From NCBI GenBank assembly GCA_021833085.1, contig JAKBGL010000035.1:1-9564 (forward strand): 9,564 nt of DNA, in the 5' to 3' direction. The DNA is from Actinomycetes bacterium. Lineage in GTDB: Bacteria; Actinomycetota; Acidimicrobiia; Acidimicrobiales; Acidimicrobiaceae. Shown here in pieces: positions 6,349-9,564 of the stretch. Made by a program: the position numbers and the translations under genes. The notes under the pieces are model-generated. The model did no database searches. It was not told where the DNA came from and saw only the letters and a program-made list of their open reading frames with translations. Numbering within the stretch: position 1 is the first letter of the stretch; every line of letters begins with the position of its first letter.

Positions 6349-6831
6349 TTGAAGAAGCTCTTTACGGTAGTTGCAGCAGCGATTGGAGGGTTCTTTGGAG
6401 TGACACTGCTCCATGGAGCCAGCCCCACTTCATTGAGTTCAAGCTCCGCGTTGGCCAATGGGAAACAAGGTGGCTCGACGACTGTGAAAACCGGTTCGGT
6501 CTCACCAAAAAAGTCCACAACGACCACTGCTTCGGCGAATGTCCCTGCTGTAAACGGATCTGCCGTTGGAAAGACCATTAATTATGGGTATGGTCAGATC
6601 TCTGTAAAGGTGAAAGTCGCAAATAATAAGATCGTTGACGTTGGAGTGAACTCTATTAAGACCTTAGATGCTTACTCTACTCAGATTGAGCAACAGGTGG
6701 TTCCAACACTTCGGTCCGAGGTGTTCAAAGCTAACGGAACTCACATTCTTCTTATCACTGGTGCAACCTATACCAGCGAGGCGTACGCCATGTCTTTGCA
6801 AGACGCTTTAAACCAACTTCACTTCAAATGA
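6349..6831 (+). CDS. Exported FMN-binding domain protein (FMN_bind, covalently flavinylated)
   Basis: FMN_bind domains carry FMN joined by a phosphoester to a Thr or Ser and act as one- or two-electron carriers outside the cytosol. A signal peptide or N-terminal anchor is visible (KK then hydrophobic 4-21, possible cleavage after HGA at 24). Residues 26-65 form a Ser/Thr/Lys-rich low-complexity linker, and the FMN_bind domain spans about 76-158. The attachment motif is TGATYT (137-142), with T140 as the predicted flavin carrier by the ApbE rule Dxx[S/T]GAT. The Asp of that rule is replaced by L134, which is unusual. The 160-residue length fits a single-domain member. The start is TTG 6349, with GGAGG (6337-6341) seven bases upstream; it lies 13 bases after the reductase stop and overlaps apbE by four bases. 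It is the likely partner that takes electrons from the reductase and the substrate of the next gene's product. Confidence 0.9.
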   Translation: MKKLFTVVAAAIGGFFGVTLLHGASPTSLSSSSALANGKQGGSTTVKTGSVSPKKSTTTTASANVPAVNGSAVGKTINYGYGQISVKVKVANNKIVDVGVNSIKTLDAYSTQIEQQVVPTLRSEVFKANGTHILLITGATYTSEAYAMSLQDALNQLHFK

Positions 6832-7565
6832 TCGTTCGCCCAGTAAAGGCTATGGGTACTGTATTTAACTTCTTCGTGGATGCAACGGACGCGCCTGAAG
6901 AGATTTTGCAAAATGCGATAGATCAAGGTGTAAAGAGGATAAGCGAAGCAGAGGAGCGCTTTAGTACGTGGATCCGAGAGTCGGAACTATCTAGGTTTCG
7001 ACGAGGCGAGGTGCAAGAGCCTTCTGATGACTTTGAAGAGGTTATGTTACTTAGCTACCGGGCTTTAGAGGTCACCGGAGGTTACTTCGATCCATGGACC
7101 TTACCCGGAGGGTACGATCCGACGGGTTTGGTAAAGGGTTGGGCTATTGAGAAGGCGCTTGAGCTTCTAGCGAACCTTGGCGTTGAAGTTGGAGGAATCA
7201 ATGGTGGCGGTGACGTAGCCTTGCTTCCTGGCTGGAAACAGGAGGTTGGAGTCCAACATCCACGTAACCGCGAAGCTCTATGTGGAGTTTTAGAGGTAGA
7301 GTCCGCCGTGGCCACCTCTGGCATCTATGAGCGAGGCGTGCATATAAATAATCCACTCGGCGAAAAGATAGCAGCTGTATCTGCAACTGTTGTCGGTGAG
7401 GAACTCTGGCTCTGTGACGTCTTTGCGACTGCATTGGTCGCAGGGGGGGAAGAGGTATTGTTTTTGTTGGAAAGATACCCAGGCTACGAAGGATTCTTTA
7501 TCGATCAAGATGACGCCTTGTTTAAAACCTCAGGGCTTACTCTTTTAAATCTATCTACTCAATAG
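6828..7565 (+). CDS. apbE: FAD:protein FMN transferase (ApbE family)
   Basis: ApbE cuts FAD and attaches FMN to Thr/Ser of target proteins, using Mg2+. Family motifs in order are: MGT (9-11), ERFSTWIRESELSRF (43-57), GGYFDP (84-89), DPTGLVKGWAIEKA (97-110), GGINGGGDVA (122-131), VATSGIYERG (161-170), HINNPLGE (172-179), and the C-terminal metal/FAD segment SATVVGEELWLCDVFATALVAGG (185-207) with D197 and T201. The length of 245 residues is on the short side but complete. There is no signal peptide or lipobox, so the enzyme appears cytosolic, as in other short actinobacterial members as far as I recall. The ATG overlaps the FMN_bind stop (ATGA at 6828-6831) and no ribosome site is visible, so translation is probably coupled. 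The neighbour is its obvious substrate. The 3' end overlaps the convergent regulator gene by 11 bases. Confidence 0.93.
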   Translation: MIVRPVKAMGTVFNFFVDATDAPEEILQNAIDQGVKRISEAEERFSTWIRESELSRFRRGEVQEPSDDFEEVMLLSYRALEVTGGYFDPWTLPGGYDPTGLVKGWAIEKALELLANLGVEVGGINGGGDVALLPGWKQEVGVQHPRNREALCGVLEVESAVATSGIYERGVHINNPLGEKIAAVSATVVGEELWLCDVFATALVAGGEEVLFLLERYPGYEGFFIDQDDALFKTSGLTLLNLSTQ

Positions 7566-9315
7566 CCCCTCTCCTTAGTGCTAAGAACAGTTCAACGCTA
7601 TCATGGAAATCTCGCAAGGAGATACCTAGCTCTGATTCGACTTTTTGAACCCGATATCGTAAGGAATTGGGGTGGATGTTGAGGTCTTTAGCTGCGGAGT
7701 TGATGTCTAGATTGTGCTCTAGCAGTACTCTCATAGTATTAATGAGACTTGGCTGGTTCAATATGGGCTTGACAAGTCGCAGACGTCTCTGCCTTAGCGC
7801 ATCTTTTGGGACGTAAGACTCGATGTACTCCATAAGAGAAAGCTCTTGGAAGGTGCGTATCAGAGTTCCATGTAGACCCGTAGTTGAATAGCTCTCTCTT
7901 AAGAGAGAGAGACAGTACTCTGCCTCTCTCGTCATCTGCGCAATATGCTTCAGTCCAGCGAAAGGTTCAGAGATACCAATTAAATAGCCGTTCGTTTCGG
8001 ATAGTTTGTCGACGAATCTTTCAAACTCCGCCAGCTCCTCTTGTACGTATAAAGATACGCCCTTATGAAGCAGATCAAGAAGGTAGGGCGACTTTAGCGG
8101 AGAGACGACCTTAGCAGCGAGTTGGTTTAGTTCAGCAACTGTCAAGGTTCCTCGGAGAGGGAGCTGCTCTGGTTCGATGTAAAGAACCCAGCCGAGGGAT
8201 TCAGTCTCGATACCGAGAGAAAGCAGACTTTCGATAGTTTGTCGACGTAGCGCCGAATGTGACTCCGTTAGATTTTGGTTTTGCTGAGTAGAAAGAGCGG
8301 TCAACTCCCGCATGAGGGAGCGCCTCTTGGTATCAGTTGTTCTTAGTGAACTCTGCTGCTGCTGCAAGGTGGCGGCCACTAGATGTGCGGTTGATCTGAG
8401 GAGGGGCAGTCTTAGATGTGCGGATGACCCCGACTTTCCAGAGTCAAGCGTGACAAGCCAACCCAGTATGACGCGTCGATTTCCCACGGAAATAGCCGTT
8501 CCGGCGAGATCGGAAGTGGTAAAGTCGACGACTGCTGAGACGTATTCGGCCGCTCCTATTTCATCGTTGACTTTTTCAATATCGACCTCATCGGTTGGAT
8601 CAGGCGTCCACGGTCTAAAGTGATGTCCAACCTTATCTTTGCGTTGCGATGAAGAAATACTCTCTAGGTGTGGTAATTCTACTTGCAACTGTCGCCTTAC
8701 CGCTTCTGCTACATCTTTGTGCTGGCTAGTGTCGGTATGTCTTTGGTCAAACGCGATAACGTCGTAGTGTGAGTTTAGGATTATTACCTCTACCTGTAGA
8801 AGCTGCGACATGCGATTACATATTGAACTCAATGGGGCAGGTTCAGAGAGTGAAGATAGTAGGTAGTCCTGCATTGAGACGAAACGTAATAAGGTGTTGA
8901 GATGCGGACTAGCCAGAGATTGGTTTACGAAGGCTATTACCTCGGCAAAACCCGTTGTGTAAGGGACTGTAAAGATGGGGAACTCCAGAGCGATCGCCTC
9001 TTCTATAAGGGCTTTAGGAGTACTGTTGAAGTTGACACCGAGTCCAAAACCAAGTGCGGTAATTCCGTTGGCTTTAAGTTCTTGAATAAGCTCTCTTTGC
9101 GCCTGTGGGCGTGACTTTAGTCGGAGTCCAGTTGTGAGAGCAAGCCAGTTGCTTGAGATCCACCGTGATGGATTAGCGACCTCTATAGCATGTGCACCGC
9201 TTACGGGTCGCTTGAGATCGGAGGCGGTACCCACTACGAGACGAAGGCCGAGATAGGTCTGTCCCAAGACATCACCAAGAGCGATCTGAGAGGGTGGTTC
9301 TTGAATATATGTCAT
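7555..9315 (-). CDS. PucR/CdaR-family transcriptional regulator
   Basis: This is a DNA-binding regulator that probably senses a small metabolite; family members control purine, amino-acid, sugar-acid or amine catabolism. The N-terminal PucR ligand-type domain covers about residues 12-135 (with AIEVANPSRW at 43-52 and GFGLGVNF at 89-96). A middle GAF-like or variable region covers about 150-330. A GGDEF-like CdaR domain follows at about 370-480 (LIGISEPFAGLKHIAQMTREAEYCLSLLR begins at 445). The C-terminal helix-turn-helix lies at about 526-582, with the hallmark HPNSLRYRVQKVESELG (548-564). The length of 586 residues is typical of the long PucR type. ATG 9315 is the first possible start after an in-frame stop; its ribosome site is poor. 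The gene converges on apbE. Whether it controls the aminotransferase at 1-1233, the redox operon or an unseen gene to the right is unknown; members often regulate adjacent genes. Confidence 0.93.
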   Translation of the reverse strand: MTYIQEPPSQIALGDVLGQTYLGLRLVVGTASDLKRPVSGAHAIEVANPSRWISSNWLALTTGLRLKSRPQAQRELIQELKANGITALGFGLGVNFNSTPKALIEEAIALEFPIFTVPYTTGFAEVIAFVNQSLASPHLNTLLRFVSMQDYLLSSLSEPAPLSSICNRMSQLLQVEVIILNSHYDVIAFDQRHTDTSQHKDVAEAVRRQLQVELPHLESISSSQRKDKVGHHFRPWTPDPTDEVDIEKVNDEIGAAEYVSAVVDFTTSDLAGTAISVGNRRVILGWLVTLDSGKSGSSAHLRLPLLRSTAHLVAATLQQQQSSLRTTDTKRRSLMRELTALSTQQNQNLTESHSALRRQTIESLLSLGIETESLGWVLYIEPEQLPLRGTLTVAELNQLAAKVVSPLKSPYLLDLLHKGVSLYVQEELAEFERFVDKLSETNGYLIGISEPFAGLKHIAQMTREAEYCLSLLRESYSTTGLHGTLIRTFQELSLMEYIESYVPKDALRQRRLRLVKPILNQPSLINTMRVLLEHNLDINSAAKDLNIHPNSLRYRVQKVESELGISLRDFHDSVELFLALRRGAIE

Positions 9316-9564
9316 CTTTGTATTGTCTCGCGTCCTCTCGCCTAGCTTCGAATTGTTAAGTTATACATATTTACTTTCGTGTTTTTGTACCAATATACTT
9401 TAGCAGGGACTTTACAATCAGGTAAAAAGTATTTGAAAAATTCCTATCAAAACGACCGATTAACTCTCTCCCCCAACTAGTTTTATAACTCCCATTTGGT
9501 GGGTGGTACCTATCGAAGAAGTACCAGTAGCTCCTTGAAAACGGAATAGGGACAGACATGTAAG
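9316..9564. other. AT-rich upstream region of the PucR-type gene
   Basis: No convincing gene is seen. A 62-codon minus frame (9371-9559) has no ribosome site or recognisable domain. The region holds the candidate minus-strand promoter described separately, paired segments ATACTTT (9395-9401) / AAAGTAT (9426-9432), and an inverted repeat TGGTAC (9504-9509) / GTACCA (9521-9526) that overlaps a GGGTGGTACC sequence (9501-9510). These could be operator or leader structures of a plus-strand gene beyond the window edge. Confidence 0.4.
9364..9393 (-). promoter_or_regulatory. Candidate promoter of the PucR-type regulator
   Basis: Read on the minus strand, TTGGTA (9393-9388) and TATGTA (9369-9364) are separated by 18 bases in AT-rich DNA. 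Transcription would start near 9357, about 40 bases before the ATG at 9315. Four of six bases match the consensus in each element, so this is only a moderate call. Confidence 0.35.

Noticed and set aside
9371..9559. 62-codon minus frame upstream of the regulator
   Set aside because: AT-rich, no ribosome site, and it overlaps the likely promoter of the regulator.

Overview
The window looks like chromosomal DNA from a bacterium of medium base composition, most probably an actinomycete-type lineage. This is inferred from gene families only: an ECF sigma factor with a membrane zinc anti-sigma factor, a long PucR-type regulator, and a cluster of ferric-reductase-like protein, FMN-binding protein and a signal-less ApbE. 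The composition is low for classical actinomycetes, so an Acidimicrobiia-like organism is one possibility, but nothing here proves it. There are no rRNA or tRNA genes, insertion sequences or CRISPR arrays.

Layout. Positions 1-1233 (minus) hold most of a class III PLP aminotransferase that runs off the left edge. Positions 1234-1832 are about 600 bases without a convincing gene. Position 1833 begins an exported, cysteine-free six-bladed propeller protein, flanked by two striking stem-loops (1765-1791 and 3118-3152). Next come an ECF sigma factor (3256-3816) and its overlapping anti-sigma factor (3803-4468). Positions 4469-4937 are non-coding, with a good promoter candidate and a long, potentially folded leader. 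Then a tight three-gene redox operon follows: a haem/flavin transmembrane reductase (4938-6335), an exported FMN_bind protein (6349-6831) and ApbE flavin transferase (6828-7565). A PucR-family regulator (7555-9315, minus) converges on apbE with overlapping 3' ends. Positions 9316-9564 are its upstream region.

How it works together. The operon reads as a module for extracytosolic electron transfer. The membrane protein would take electrons from cytosolic NAD(P)H through FAD, pass them across the membrane over two haems, and hand them to an exported protein carrying FMN covalently attached by ApbE. The final acceptor is unknown. The sigma/anti-sigma pair could regulate envelope genes such as the propeller protein, but no shared promoter motif could be established by eye.

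The main oddities are: the FMN-attachment motif lacks the usual Asp of the ApbE recognition sequence; ApbE has no export signal although its presumed substrate is exported; three consecutive transcription-unit genes appear to use TTG starts; the redox operon has a structured leader of about 270 nt; and RNA-like hairpins flank the propeller gene.
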